64,000 nucleotides of DNA from CAZDRI01 sp964508055 (GTDB lineage: Bacteria; Pseudomonadota; Gammaproteobacteria; PS1; Pseudothioglobaceae): the NCBI GenBank assembly GCA_964508055.1, contig CAZDRI010000001.1:21891-85890 (forward strand), given 5' to 3'. The notes beneath the pieces are model-generated. The model had not been told where the DNA came from. It worked only from the letters and a program-made list of their open reading frames with translations, and searched no databases. The translations under genes were made by a program, and so were the position numbers. This document shows positions 18,598 to 25,018 of the stretch, piece by piece; the stretch's first letter is position 1; every line of letters starts with the position of its first letter.

Positions 18598-18797
18598 TGA
18601 TAATGATGATGCAAAAAAATAGGCATTATTTAGACTTTCATACTTAGTAAAAATACGAGGTACAAGGTTACAGGGATAAACAGTCAAAAGATTATCAAAC
18701 AAGCCGATTAAAAATAAAAGAAGTTAAGCAAGGATTAACTAAACAAGATTTAAGCATAGAGAAACAAATACAAAACAGATTTAAACTAATATTATAA
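18598..18797 (+). pseudogene. degenerate copy A of an unknown C-terminal coding tail
   Basis: Reads as DNDDAKK-stop-ALFRLSYLVKIRG, then after a frameshift GYRDKQSKDYQTSRLKIKEV and on to FKLIL and a TAA at 18795-18797. The same protein tail recurs at 20493-20616 and 22481-22606. An internal stop and a frameshift show that this copy is dead. The parent protein family is not recognised; a phage or plasmid origin is likely from the surroundings. Confidence 0.6.
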
Positions 18798-18840
18798 AAA
18801 TATAGTTTTTGTTTTGTATATTATAGGATACAACGCTAAA

Positions 18841-18870
18841 ATGAAGTATAAAATTTTTAGAGTTTTTTAA
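18841..18870 (+). pseudogene. possible remnant of a toxin gene start
   Basis: ATG AAG TAT AAA ATT (MKYKI...) with a stop nine codons later, preceded by GGATACAACGC. The same arrangement, GATACAAT and then MKYKIITSIEF, occurs at 23558, where it lies directly before an antitoxin gene. This suggests the surviving 5' end of a Gp49/RelE-like toxin, but the match is very short. Confidence 0.25.
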
Positions 18871-18927
18871 TAAAATTAATTAGCAATCAACTACCCCTGA
18901 AAGTTAAAAACAAGTACAATCACAGTC

Positions 18928-19218
18928 ATGAAAAAAATCATTGACACGCTTTTGGCATTAATTTTTATGGCATCTCTGTCAGCTAATGGTTTTGAGGTCA
19001 ACAACAGCTATGTACAGATGGAAGCTGACACTTGTCATAAAGTAGACACGGCACACAACCAGAGTTGCGAACAATGCACACTTGCTACTTTTGTAATTCC
19101 TGCTTCCGACTCAAATATCTCTTATTATGTGCAACAAGCACTAACAACTACAGTGAATACAGCACTATATCGCTCCGCCACTATTAAAGTGGATAATCCA
19201 CCTCCAATCTTTTCTTAA
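18928..19218 (+). CDS. secreted cysteine-containing protein of unknown function (copper/cytochrome cluster)
   Basis: 96 aa protein with an N-terminal signal peptide (MKKIIDTLLALIFMASLSANG) and a short mature part containing TCHKVDTAHNQSCEQCTLAT, a three-cysteine, two-histidine segment that could bind a metal. It ends in a proline-rich VDNPPPIFS. It heads a four-gene group with a cytochrome c, a small membrane protein and an HMA metal-binding protein. Codon use here is visibly less AT-biased than in the flanking DNA, suggesting transfer. The mature protein resembles small periplasmic proteins found near copper-resistance genes, but I cannot name a family. Confidence 0.65.
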   Translation: MKKIIDTLLALIFMASLSANGFEVNNSYVQMEADTCHKVDTAHNQSCEQCTLATFVIPASDSNISYYVQQALTTTVNTALYRSATIKVDNPPPIFS

Positions 19219-19304
19219 AACTTATCAAAAGGTTTTATTATTAAACAGGCGACAAAGTTACGCCTATCGTATTCAACAATACAAAATTATTAAGGAAGAA
19301 AGTT

Positions 19305-19709
19305 ATGAAAAAAATTATTATAGTGTCTAGTGCGGCACTATTGCTATTTGCTTATTTCAATAGCTCCGACACGGAGTCAGTCAATAATGCCAAATTAGGC
19401 AAAGAAGTGTTTGATAAAAATTGTGCTTCTTGTCATGGAGTAGCGGCATCAGGACTTACAAAAAACTGGAAGCAAACACTCCCTAACGGAAAATTCCCCG
19501 CTCCCCCATTAAATGGTACAGCGCATGCTTGGCATCACTCTCCAAAAACACTAATGAAAACCGTTAATTATGGTGGAATTAAGTTTGGTGGCTGGATGCC
19601 AGGCTTTAAAGACAAGTTAAGCGAAGAGGAAAAGCAGGCGGTGCTGGATTATATTTACAGTCTGTGGCCTGATGGCATTAAGGAAAAATATGACAGTAGA
19701 TTTAAATAA
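19305..19709 (+). CDS. periplasmic mono-haem cytochrome c
   Basis: 134 aa class I cytochrome c with an uncleaved or cleaved N-terminal hydrophobic segment (KKIIIVSSAALLLFAYF). The haem-binding motif CASCH is near residue 40, and the probable axial methionine is in GGWMPGF near residue 104. The KEVFDKNCASCHG pattern is typical of small electron-carrier cytochromes. A strong AAGGAAG ribosome binding site precedes the ATG. Its placement between small secreted and metal-binding proteins suggests a role in copper handling or an accessory electron shuttle. The partner oxidase or dehydrogenase is not in the window. Confidence 0.88.
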   Translation: MKKIIIVSSAALLLFAYFNSSDTESVNNAKLGKEVFDKNCASCHGVAASGLTKNWKQTLPNGKFPAPPLNGTAHAWHHSPKTLMKTVNYGGIKFGGWMPGFKDKLSEEEKQAVLDYIYSLWPDGIKEKYDSRFK

Positions 19710-19724
19710 ATACAAGGAGGGGTT

Positions 19725-19988
19725 ATGTTTCTTTTGGCAATTTTATTAATAGCATTAGTGGTTTTTTTAATAATATACGATTCTAAAAAAAGTGGTAAAA
19801 AAATGAAAGATGATGTAGAAGTTTCAATAGTAGAAGTCTCTAACTTTAATATGCCTTTTTTATCAATGGTGATGTTAATGGTTAAGTGGGCAATAGCCTC
19901 AATCCCAGCGCTGTTTATCCTATGGGTGCTATTTATGGTGTTTGGCGGTATAGTTAGCGGACTTTTTCGTGGGCTGGGTCATATGTAG
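19725..19988 (+). CDS. small two-helix membrane protein, unknown function
   Basis: 87 aa protein with one hydrophobic helix at residues 1-18 (MFLLAILLIALVVFLIIY), a short charged, probably cytoplasmic loop (KKSGKKMKDDVE), and a second hydrophobic region at about 48-80 that may span twice. A near-consensus AGGAGGGG ribosome binding site lies 15 bases after the cytochrome stop, so it is clearly translated in the same operon. Function unknown; the context suggests metal or cytochrome-related membrane work. Confidence 0.65.
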   Translation: MFLLAILLIALVVFLIIYDSKKSGKKMKDDVEVSIVEVSNFNMPFLSMVMLMVKWAIASIPALFILWVLFMVFGGIVSGLFRGLGHM

Positions 19989-20031
19989 CACCCTATTTTT
20001 AATAATTTCAAAAACAAGGACAATAAACACT

Positions 20032-20304
20032 ATGGAAATAATAGTTGAAAATATTAAGTGCGGCGGATGCGCTGGCACAATAAGTAAAAAATTAACAAAG
20101 GCTTTTAATACAAACTCTGTTGAAGTGAATGTTGAGCTAGGCTCTGTATCAATTGATGTGGATAACTCTAAAAGACAGGAGGTTGTTGAAATTCTTCTAT
20201 CTCTAGGATATCCAGAGATAGATTCAGTTCACGGCTTTAATTCAACAAAGGCAAAAGCCAAATCATTTGTATCGTGTGCTATCGGCAAGATGGATAGAAA
20301 GTAA
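20032..20304 (+). CDS. HMA-domain heavy-metal-binding protein (copper chaperone-like)
   Basis: 90 aa protein with a ferredoxin-like heavy-metal-associated domain: EIIVENIKCGGCAGTISKKL carries the metal-binding CxxC (CGGC at residues 10-13), followed by VEVNVELGSVSIDV. The start is set at ATG 20032; an AAGGA motif lies upstream and an earlier in-frame ATG would add residues foreign to the family. Copper chaperone (CopZ-like) is the best reading from family knowledge; mercury or zinc binding cannot be excluded. The C-terminal tail with another cysteine (FVSCAIGKMDRK) is unusual. It is the last gene of the copper/cytochrome cluster. Confidence 0.82.
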   Translation: MEIIVENIKCGGCAGTISKKLTKAFNTNSVEVNVELGSVSIDVDNSKRQEVVEILLSLGYPEIDSVHGFNSTKAKAKSFVSCAIGKMDRK

Positions 20305-20312
20305 AGCTCAAC

Positions 20313-20355
20313 CGCTAGTTTCTCTTAATTTTGAAAATATAGGGTCAAACTAGCG
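20313..20355. repeat. inverted repeat after the copper/cytochrome cluster
   Basis: CGCTAGTTT (20313-20321) and AAACTAGCG (20347-20355) form a perfect 9-base inverted repeat with a 25-base loop directly after the HMA gene. It may be the cluster's terminator or a leftover element end. There is no clear T-run after it. Confidence 0.4.
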
Positions 20356-20659
20356 CCAAAAGCATGCCTACATTACATCCAGAAATTATCTTAAAAGTAA
20401 GGTTGGAGATATGTTTAATGTAATACTATGTGTAAGTGCTCATAATTTAAGAAAAATTAAACTTAAACAAGGTATTAGTAAACCAAACTAACAGGCAAAG
20501 GCTATAGAGATATAAATACAAAAGACTATCAAACTAGCAGATTAAAAATAAAAGAAGTTAAACAAAATTTAGGCATAGAGGAACAAATAAGGAATAAATT
20601 TAGGCTAATACTATAAAAATATTATTGACATTATTTAAAACTGTAATACAATGTAAACA
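20356..20659 (+). pseudogene. gap with degenerate copy B of the unknown coding tail
   Basis: The stretch between the HMA gene and the next toxin gene has no intact ORF. Bases 20493-20616 read GKGYRDINTKDYQTSRLKIK and continue to FRLIL-stop, clearly homologous to copies A and C. Only the last 40 or so codons survive here, and the upstream sequence is unrelated. The TAA is at 20614-20616. Confidence 0.55.
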
Positions 20660-20923
20660 ATGTTGTTTTATAACGATAAGATATTAAAGAAAATAAATAA
20701 AAATATTATTCCTAAGAATATATTTATTCATATTAATAATGCTTTTAAGTCAATTGATTTAACCAAAGATTTAACACTTTTTGACATAAGCAGAATAAAA
20801 GGAAAAGCTAAAAGAGTTTACTACAGGTTAAGAAAAGGAAAATATAGAGCTATTTTTTATATTGAGAATAATAATATTTATGTTATTGGATTAGATAAAA
20901 GAGAGGATATTTATAAAAAATGA
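20660..20923 (+). CDS. RelE/ParE-type toxin
   Basis: 87 aa toxin of the RelE/ParE fold. The C-terminal half (RIKGKAKRVYYRLRKGKYRAIFYIENNNIYVIGLDKREDIYKK) shows the characteristic YRLRxGxYRxIF strand and the closing VIGLDKREDIYKK. Such proteins usually cleave mRNA on the ribosome or, in ParE forms, poison gyrase; which one is not decidable here. The stop overlaps the start of the antitoxin gene (ATGA), so the order is toxin first. Length is typical (80-95 aa), so the module looks intact. Confidence 0.85.
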   Translation: MLFYNDKILKKINKNIIPKNIFIHINNAFKSIDLTKDLTLFDISRIKGKAKRVYYRLRKGKYRAIFYIENNNIYVIGLDKREDIYKK

Positions 20924-21138
20924 GTATAGTATCAATAAGACTAAATAATGATGATAAGAAAAAACTAGATTATTTAACTAATTCTTTACACAAGGATAAA
21001 TCTACAATTATTAAAAATTCTTTAAATAATTTATATGAGGATTTAATAGACTTAGATTATATTAACGACTTTGAACAAGAAGAAAAAGAGGGTCAAGTAA
21101 GTTTTATATCAGCAGATGAAATCATTAAAAGAATATAA
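20920..21138 (+). CDS. RelB-like antitoxin with ribbon-helix-helix start
   Basis: 72 aa antitoxin paired with the preceding toxin by a 4-base overlap. The N-terminus (MSIVSIRLNNDDKKKLDYLT) is a ribbon-helix-helix DNA-binding segment, followed by the helix KDKSTIIKNSLNNLYEDL and an acidic C-terminal toxin-binding part. It should neutralise the toxin and repress the operon. Its stop codon lies within the opening of a start-less HigA-like antitoxin copy (frame open from 21129), so the two are directly abutted. Confidence 0.82.
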   Translation: MSIVSIRLNNDDKKKLDYLTNSLHKDKSTIIKNSLNNLYEDLIDLDYINDFEQEEKEGQVSFISADEIIKRI

Positions 21139-21422
21139 AAGTTGTCAAATTAAAAACTTTTGACAGAAGCGAATACATAAAAAACCCTAAACAAGCAAGT
21201 GAGTATTTACAAACTATGCTTAATGAAAACGGCATAGAAGGATTTTATCAAGTATTGAGCGATATTGCTAAGGCTAAGAAATGGGTAAATATATCTCAAG
21301 AAATTGGAGCAAGTAGAAAAAGTTTATATAAGTCTTTATCTAAAATAGGTAATCCAAATTTTAAAACTATATTAAAAGCCTTAAACTCTTTAAGTATAGA
21401 TATAACTTTTAAACCAGTATAA
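21129..21422 (+). pseudogene. HigA-like antitoxin copy that has lost its start codon
   Basis: Homologous along its length to the intact antitoxin at 23596 (FDRSEYIKNPKQASEYL matches FDRSEYIKDPKQASEYL; the XRE-type helix-turn-helix SRKSLYKSLSK matches GRESLYKSLSK). The codon aligned with the intact ATG is GTT at 21141, and no ATG, GTG or TTG occurs in frame before ATG 21216. If translated from 21216 it would be 68 aa and lack the first 25 residues. There is no toxin of its own upstream; the neighbour is the RelB gene. Confidence 0.75.
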
Positions 21423-21424
21423 AA

Positions 21425-21793
21425 AATGACAACAAAGAAAGCCACAGCTTACCATTAACTAAGTTTTTAACTAAGTTATTAAAGCAAAGACAAGAGCAAA
21501 CTATAAGCCCTTATGTGTTTGAGGGCGTAGACCCTAACAAAGCTATGAACGACCCTAAAAAGCAAATGGATAAGGTCAGAAAAATAAGCGGGGTATATTT
21601 CACAGCCCACGACTTAAGGCGAACATTTATAACTATAGCCGAGAAGTTAGAAATACCAGCCTACACACTTAAAAGACTGGTAAATCATAAAGACAAAAGA
21701 GATGTAACACTAGGCTATATTATTTATGACACTGATAGACTTAAGGAACCTATGGAAAAAATATCTAGCTATATACTGGAGCGGGTTAAATGA
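21425..21793 (+). pseudogene. tyrosine recombinase (phage integrase), C-terminal fragment
   Basis: The catalytic end of a P4-type integrase. AHDLRRTF carries the active-site H and R, LKRLVNHKDK the second H, and GYIIYDTDRLKEPM the nucleophile Tyr. Upstream, SLPLTKFLTKLL is in frame, but the N-terminal and central parts, including the first catalytic Arg, are missing, and the frame begins immediately after the preceding antitoxin stop. The protein cannot be active. It marks the island as the debris of an integrative element; the nearby tRNA-Met is a natural target for such enzymes. Confidence 0.88.
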
Positions 21794-21798
21794 TTTAT

Positions 21799-21836
21799 TT
21801 GGCGTATTTATACGCTATTAGCGTATAATAACCTTA
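21799..21836 (+). promoter_or_regulatory. promoter and operator of the HigBA-like module
   Basis: GCGTAT, TT, ATACGC, TATTA, GCGTAT form two overlapping inverted repeats (21802-21826). TATAAT at 21824-21829 overlaps the last one, so a bound antitoxin would cover the -10 box. The toxin ATG is at 21836, only 6 bases after the -10, so this promoter would make a leaderless mRNA. A -35 candidate, TTGGCG, is at 21799-21804. Confidence 0.55.
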
Positions 21837-22159
21837 TGGTATTTATTGAGAGTAAATTATTTGAACAGTTAAGAAACAATTATTTAAGTGATGAGCAATA
21901 TAGACAATTACAAAATTTTATAATGATTAATCCAATTGTAGGTGATGTTATAAAAGGAACAGGAGGACTAAGAAAATTAAGATGGAGATTTAAAAGCAAA
22001 GGTAAACGAGGCGGTATAAGAGTTATTTATTTGTTTTTAGATAAAAAACAGCATTGCCATTTTCTAACTATTTATTCTAAAAATACTATAAGTGATTTAA
22101 CTACAAAAGAGAAAAGATTATTAAAACAACTAACGGAGGGTATTAAAAATGAGCAATAA
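21836..22159 (+). CDS. RelE/HigB-type toxin
   Basis: 107 aa mRNA-interferase-type toxin of the RelE/HigB superfamily. Recognisable family segments are GDVIKGTGGLRKLRWRFKSK and GGIRVIYLFLDKKQ. The basic Arg/Lys residues in that region are the usual RNA-contact and catalytic positions. It is followed by an overlapping antitoxin gene, and preceded by a palindromic promoter. A leaderless start is likely (see promoter). The protein is full length, so the module appears functional. Confidence 0.87.
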   Translation: MVFIESKLFEQLRNNYLSDEQYRQLQNFIMINPIVGDVIKGTGGLRKLRWRFKSKGKRGGIRVIYLFLDKKQHCHFLTIYSKNTISDLTTKEKRLLKQLTEGIKNEQ

Positions 22160-22466
22160 GCGTAATTTATTTAATGAACTACAAACAAGTTTAAAAGAAG
22201 TAAAGAAATATAATAAAGGCAAAATTACACTAAAAACGATTAAATTAGAGCTAGTAAAAGAAAAAGGAATTAGTCCAAAGCAAATCCGTGCTATCCGTGA
22301 AAAATACCATATGAGCCGTGCAGTTTTTGCTCACTACCTACATACTTCAAAACGAACATTAGAAAATTGGGAGCAAGGTATTAGCAAACCTAACCAGCAA
22401 GCAACTACCTTATTATTATTAACGGATAAATACCCAGATAATTTTGAGCGATTAAGTGCTTTATAA
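22149..22466 (+). CDS. HigA/NadS-type antitoxin with XRE helix-turn-helix
   Basis: 105 aa antitoxin overlapping the toxin gene by 11 bases. The XRE domain is in the C-terminal half: ISPKQIRAIREKYHMSRAVFAHYLHTSKRTLENWEQG, with IRxxxxxSRxxFAxxLxxS as the helix-turn-helix core and WEQG as the family signature. The N-terminal third contacts the toxin. It should autoregulate via the repeats before the toxin gene. The C-terminus ends just before degenerate coding tail C. Confidence 0.87.
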   Translation: MSNKRNLFNELQTSLKEVKKYNKGKITLKTIKLELVKEKGISPKQIRAIREKYHMSRAVFAHYLHTSKRTLENWEQGISKPNQQATTLLLLTDKYPDNFERLSAL

Positions 22467-22477
22467 CAAACCCTTAT

Positions 22478-22606
22478 TACTTTATTGATAATGATGATAC
22501 AAAACAAGAAGCATTATATAGAGTTTCATATTTAGCAAAAACAAGAGGCAAGGGTTATAGAGATACCCAATCAAAAGACTATCAAGCAAGTAGGCTAAAG
22601 ATATAA
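22478..22606 (+). pseudogene. degenerate copy C of the unknown coding tail
   Basis: In-frame reading FIDNDDTKQEALYRVSYLAK continuing to KDYQASRLKI and a TAA at 22604-22606. It shares DNDD...ALYR(V/L)SYL and YRDxQSKDYQxSRLKI with copy A and the second part with copy B. It is the least damaged in its upstream half but stops earlier than A and B. It begins about 12 bases after the HigA-like stop, so the original gene was cut at this join. Confidence 0.6.
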
Positions 22607-22642
22607 AAACAACAATATGAGCTTAATGTATAATAAATTTTC

Positions 22643-23224
22643 ATGAAAAAAAATAAATTAATGTTGGCTGTGGCTTTAATTCTTATGTATCAATCCATAT
22701 TAGCAAACGAAGAAATAAAAGAGGTTTTTGGTATGAAATTTGGTCAAGTTTTAACCCCTAATAAAGTAATTGATGATGCGGCTGATTATGACCCATTTAA
22801 TGAATTGGAAAAAGAATTTCTTACACTATATAAATATAAACCTAAAAAATCAAATAATTTTTTTAAACATCATTATGTTTCTATAACACCTAAAACTCAT
22901 CAAATTTATTTAATCCATGCTGCTGACTTCAATACCTTTAACTGTGACGATAATTTTGAAATTTTATCTAAAATATTTATTGATAAATATGGAAAATCAA
23001 AAAATTATCATTTGGACTATGACAAAAATTCGGGTAGAAAATCTTTATCTATTAAAATGGCTAAAAATATGATTTTCGTTCAATGTGGCAAAGTTTTTTA
23101 TATGAATAAAAAATACTATAGACAAAGAATTGAAGAAACTGAAGAATTAATAAAGGAAAAAGAAGAAAATAGAATTAAAAGATTAAATTCTGAGCGTAAT
23201 AAAATAAATATATCAGATTTTTAA
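22643..23224 (+). CDS. secreted protein of unknown function
   Basis: 193 aa protein with an N-terminal signal peptide (MKKNKLMLAVALILMYQSILANEE), a mature globular part, and a charged C-terminal helix rich in Glu/Lys/Arg (EETEELIKEKEENRIKRLNS). Two cysteines (in FNCDDNF and FVQCGKVF) could form a disulfide. It starts 36 bases after tail copy C and has no visible partner. I do not recognise the family; similar small exported proteins are common cargo of phage-related islands. Confidence 0.6.
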   Translation: MKKNKLMLAVALILMYQSILANEEIKEVFGMKFGQVLTPNKVIDDAADYDPFNELEKEFLTLYKYKPKKSNNFFKHHYVSITPKTHQIYLIHAADFNTFNCDDNFEILSKIFIDKYGKSKNYHLDYDKNSGRKSLSIKMAKNMIFVQCGKVFYMNKKYYRQRIEETEELIKEKEENRIKRLNSERNKINISDF

Positions 23225-23298
23225 GGTTTGCTAAAGTTATCCAAACTTTTTTGAACTAATAAACCTAACCATATAAGCAAAGATATAAAACAAGTAAT

Positions 23299-23469
23299 AT
23301 GAGTAAAAAAACGGTTAAATGTAAGACTTGTGAAAATGAAGTGGCTATTTCAGCTAGAGTTTGTCCTAACTGTGGTCAACGAAACCCAGGAATAACACTA
23401 ATGGGTAGAATAATAGGCATTTCTATTTTTATTTTTATAGTATTTATTATATCTAATATGTTGTTTTAA
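23299..23469 (+). CDS. small zinc-ribbon protein with one membrane helix
   Basis: 56 aa. The first half is a zinc ribbon with two CxxC knuckles (KCKTCENEVAISARVCPNCG); the second half is a single hydrophobic helix (IIGISIFIFIVFIISNMLF). This layout, a cytoplasmic zinc ribbon tethered to the membrane, is found in many short hypothetical proteins. The ATG follows CAAGTAAT without a clear ribosome binding site. Both cysteine pairs are intact, which argues for a real gene despite its size. Confidence 0.65.
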   Translation: MSKKTVKCKTCENEVAISARVCPNCGQRNPGITLMGRIIGISIFIFIVFIISNMLF

Positions 23470-23557
23470 ATTAGGGTCATGACCCATAAATAGATTTAGA
23501 TTACAGCTTTAAATATAAATTGTTAAAGTGTAGTTTATAAGATACAATTACAACAAT

Positions 23558-23599
23558 ATGAAATATAAAATAATTACCAGTATAGAGTTTGATAAATGA
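23558..23599 (+). pseudogene. vestigial toxin leader: first 13 codons of a Gp49-like toxin
   Basis: ATG with MKYKIITSIEFDK and a TGA that overlaps the next ATG (AAATGAC). MKYKIIT followed by a charged helix is the standard beginning of Gp49/HigB-like toxins that pair with this antitoxin family, which are normally about 95-110 aa. Everything after the first 13 codons has been deleted, leaving the translational overlap with the antitoxin in place. Confidence 0.6.
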
Positions 23600-23880
23600 C
23601 TAAATTTAAAGACTTTGATAGGAGCGAATATATAAAAGACCCTAAACAAGCTAGTGAGTATTTAGAGATTATGCTAAAAGAAAATGGGACAGAGGGGTTT
23701 TATCAAGCCTTAGGCGATATAGCAAAGGCAAAAGGGATGAGTGATATATCTAAAAAGGTGGGCGTAGGTAGAGAAAGTTTATACAAGTCTTTATCTAAAA
23801 AAGGCAATCCAAATTTTAATACTATTATTCAAACCTTGAAATCTTTAAACATTGACATTAATTTTAAAGCAACAGTTTAA
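23596..23880 (+). CDS. HigA-like antitoxin without its toxin
   Basis: 94 aa DNA-binding antitoxin of the putative addiction-module antidote family. FDRSEYIKDPKQASEYLEIM is the N-terminal toxin-contact region, and ISKKVGVGRESLYKSLSKKGNPNFNTIIQTLKSL is the XRE helix-turn-helix. It is full length and intact. The toxin that would normally overlap its start is reduced to 13 codons (23558-23599), so it now stands as an orphan, perhaps retained as an anti-addiction regulator. It could still bind the operators of related modules. Confidence 0.82.
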   Translation: MTKFKDFDRSEYIKDPKQASEYLEIMLKENGTEGFYQALGDIAKAKGMSDISKKVGVGRESLYKSLSKKGNPNFNTIIQTLKSLNIDINFKATV

Positions 23881-24182
23881 AAAAGGTACTCCTTAGATAT
23901 ATGTAGTGGGTGAACAATATCCCCACAGTTTAAGAGTTTTTTAGTTCAAAATATTCCACTTCGTTTTATTTTTTTCTAAATTCTTTTAAAAGCATTATGT
24001 AATATAGGTTTTGTTAAAGTCAAATAATCAAATTTAGCGAAGTGGTATTTTTCTTTGATACAGTTTACAGCCTAAATTTAAGATTTAAGCCGTTTAAAAT
24101 TCAACTGTAATACCATATAAAAAGCAAAATATAGCATTATTATGAGCAATGTTTTTGTGTATCAATATACATATAGTTACAA
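23881..24182. other. 302-base gap with a wide inverted repeat
   Basis: No gene seen. CCACTTCG at 23956-23963 and CGAAGTGG at 24038-24045 form a perfect 8-base inverted repeat separated by 74 bases; CTTTTAAAAG lies inside. This may be the trace of a small inserted element or a structured leader. Nothing else is supported. Confidence 0.35.
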
Positions 24183-24371
24183 ATGAATTTAACATCAAAA
24201 CAGATTAAATTTTGTCATAAATATATTGAAACTGGAAACGCTACAATAACATATAAAGAGGCTTATAATGCTGAAAATATGAACCCTAACACCATAAACA
24301 GCAAAGCTATTTTACAATTACAAAGCTATCCAATACTAATAGTTTTATTTGCTTCGTTGGTAAAAAGTTGA
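24183..24371 (+). pseudogene. phage terminase small subunit, N-terminal fragment
   Basis: The first 42 or so codons (MNLTSKQIKFCHKYIETGNA, then ITYKEAYNAENMNPNTINSK) are the standard N-terminal DNA-binding segment of Terminase_2 small subunits. After about 24320 the frame reads through the antisense of the neighbouring gene's end (PILIVLFASLVKS), so the rest of the terminase is gone. It confirms a prophage contribution to the island. The breakpoint must lie between about 24310 and 24345. Confidence 0.75.
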
Positions 24372-24883
24372 TTAATCAATTCACAACATATTTCAAGAGT
24401 TATTAAGGAGTCATTATGGAGCATATTGCTACCATGACTTAGTTCATTTCTTAAAGCTGGAATTGACTCTACTAATATAAGGCTATAGTCATTAGAATTA
24501 GAGGCTGTATTTCTTAGTCCTTTAAATCCAGAACCATTAACTAATCCAGACTTTACAGCTTTATTTAGCATGCCTTTAAAACCGTATTTATGTTTTCCAA
24601 CTTTACATCTTAAAGCGCTTTCAACAGTGGAATATGCCTTCATCTCTGATATTTGATGGAATGGATAAGAGAACCAAGTATAAACCGCAAGGTTTTTAGC
24701 AATGTTAAACTGGCTTTTGATTTGTTTTGGAACAAACCCTACTAATTTTATGTTGTCTACAGCGTAGTAAACATTCTCTAATGTCATAGATTCTTGTTTA
24801 CCGGTAATTTTGTCAGTTTTGACCCAATAGGTATTTCTTACATCTGGTTTACATAACTCATCTAGTTTTTTAAATTCTTCCAT
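24326..24883 (-). CDS. HEPN-motif protein, putative RNase or defence-related
   Basis: 185 aa protein, mostly helical in its C-terminal half. The segment ESIPALRNELSHGSNML carries RNELSH, the R-N-x3-H motif of HEPN domains, whose members are commonly RNases in toxin-antitoxin, abortive-infection and CRISPR accessory systems. The N-terminal 50 residues are a distinct region. No adjacent MNT nucleotidyltransferase is present, so it is not a classical HEPN-MNT pair. The C-terminus (NEANKTISIG) runs into the terminase fragment, so the last few residues may be non-native. Function is inference from the motif and the island setting; DUF4145-like or Swt1-like relatives are alternatives. Confidence 0.55.
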   Translation of the reverse strand: MEEFKKLDELCKPDVRNTYWVKTDKITGKQESMTLENVYYAVDNIKLVGFVPKQIKSQFNIAKNLAVYTWFSYPFHQISEMKAYSTVESALRCKVGKHKYGFKGMLNKAVKSGLVNGSGFKGLRNTASNSNDYSLILVESIPALRNELSHGSNMLHNDSLITLEICCELINQLFTNEANKTISIG

Positions 24884-24975
24884 AAAGTAATATTGTTAAC
24901 GAATAAGCAAATATTATAATCTGAGGAATGCAAAGAGTGTTTTTTGAAAATTCGTGTAAAAATTGAGTAAAACTA

Positions 24976-25014
24976 TTATAAGACAATATCATAGATGTTT
25001 AGAAAGTCTTATAA
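24976..25014 (-). terminator. terminator of tRNA-Met
   Basis: TTATAAGAC (24976-24984) and GTCTTATAA (25006-25014), a perfect 9-base stem with a 21-base loop, lie 4 bases beyond the tRNA 3' end. On the minus strand the stem is followed by TAGTTTTA. Confidence 0.55.
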
Positions 25015-25018
25015 AATA

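Noticed and set aside
18400..25018. CRISPR array or cas genes
   Set aside because: No regularly spaced direct repeats and no Cas-like protein were found; the repeats seen are three degenerate coding tails of different length.
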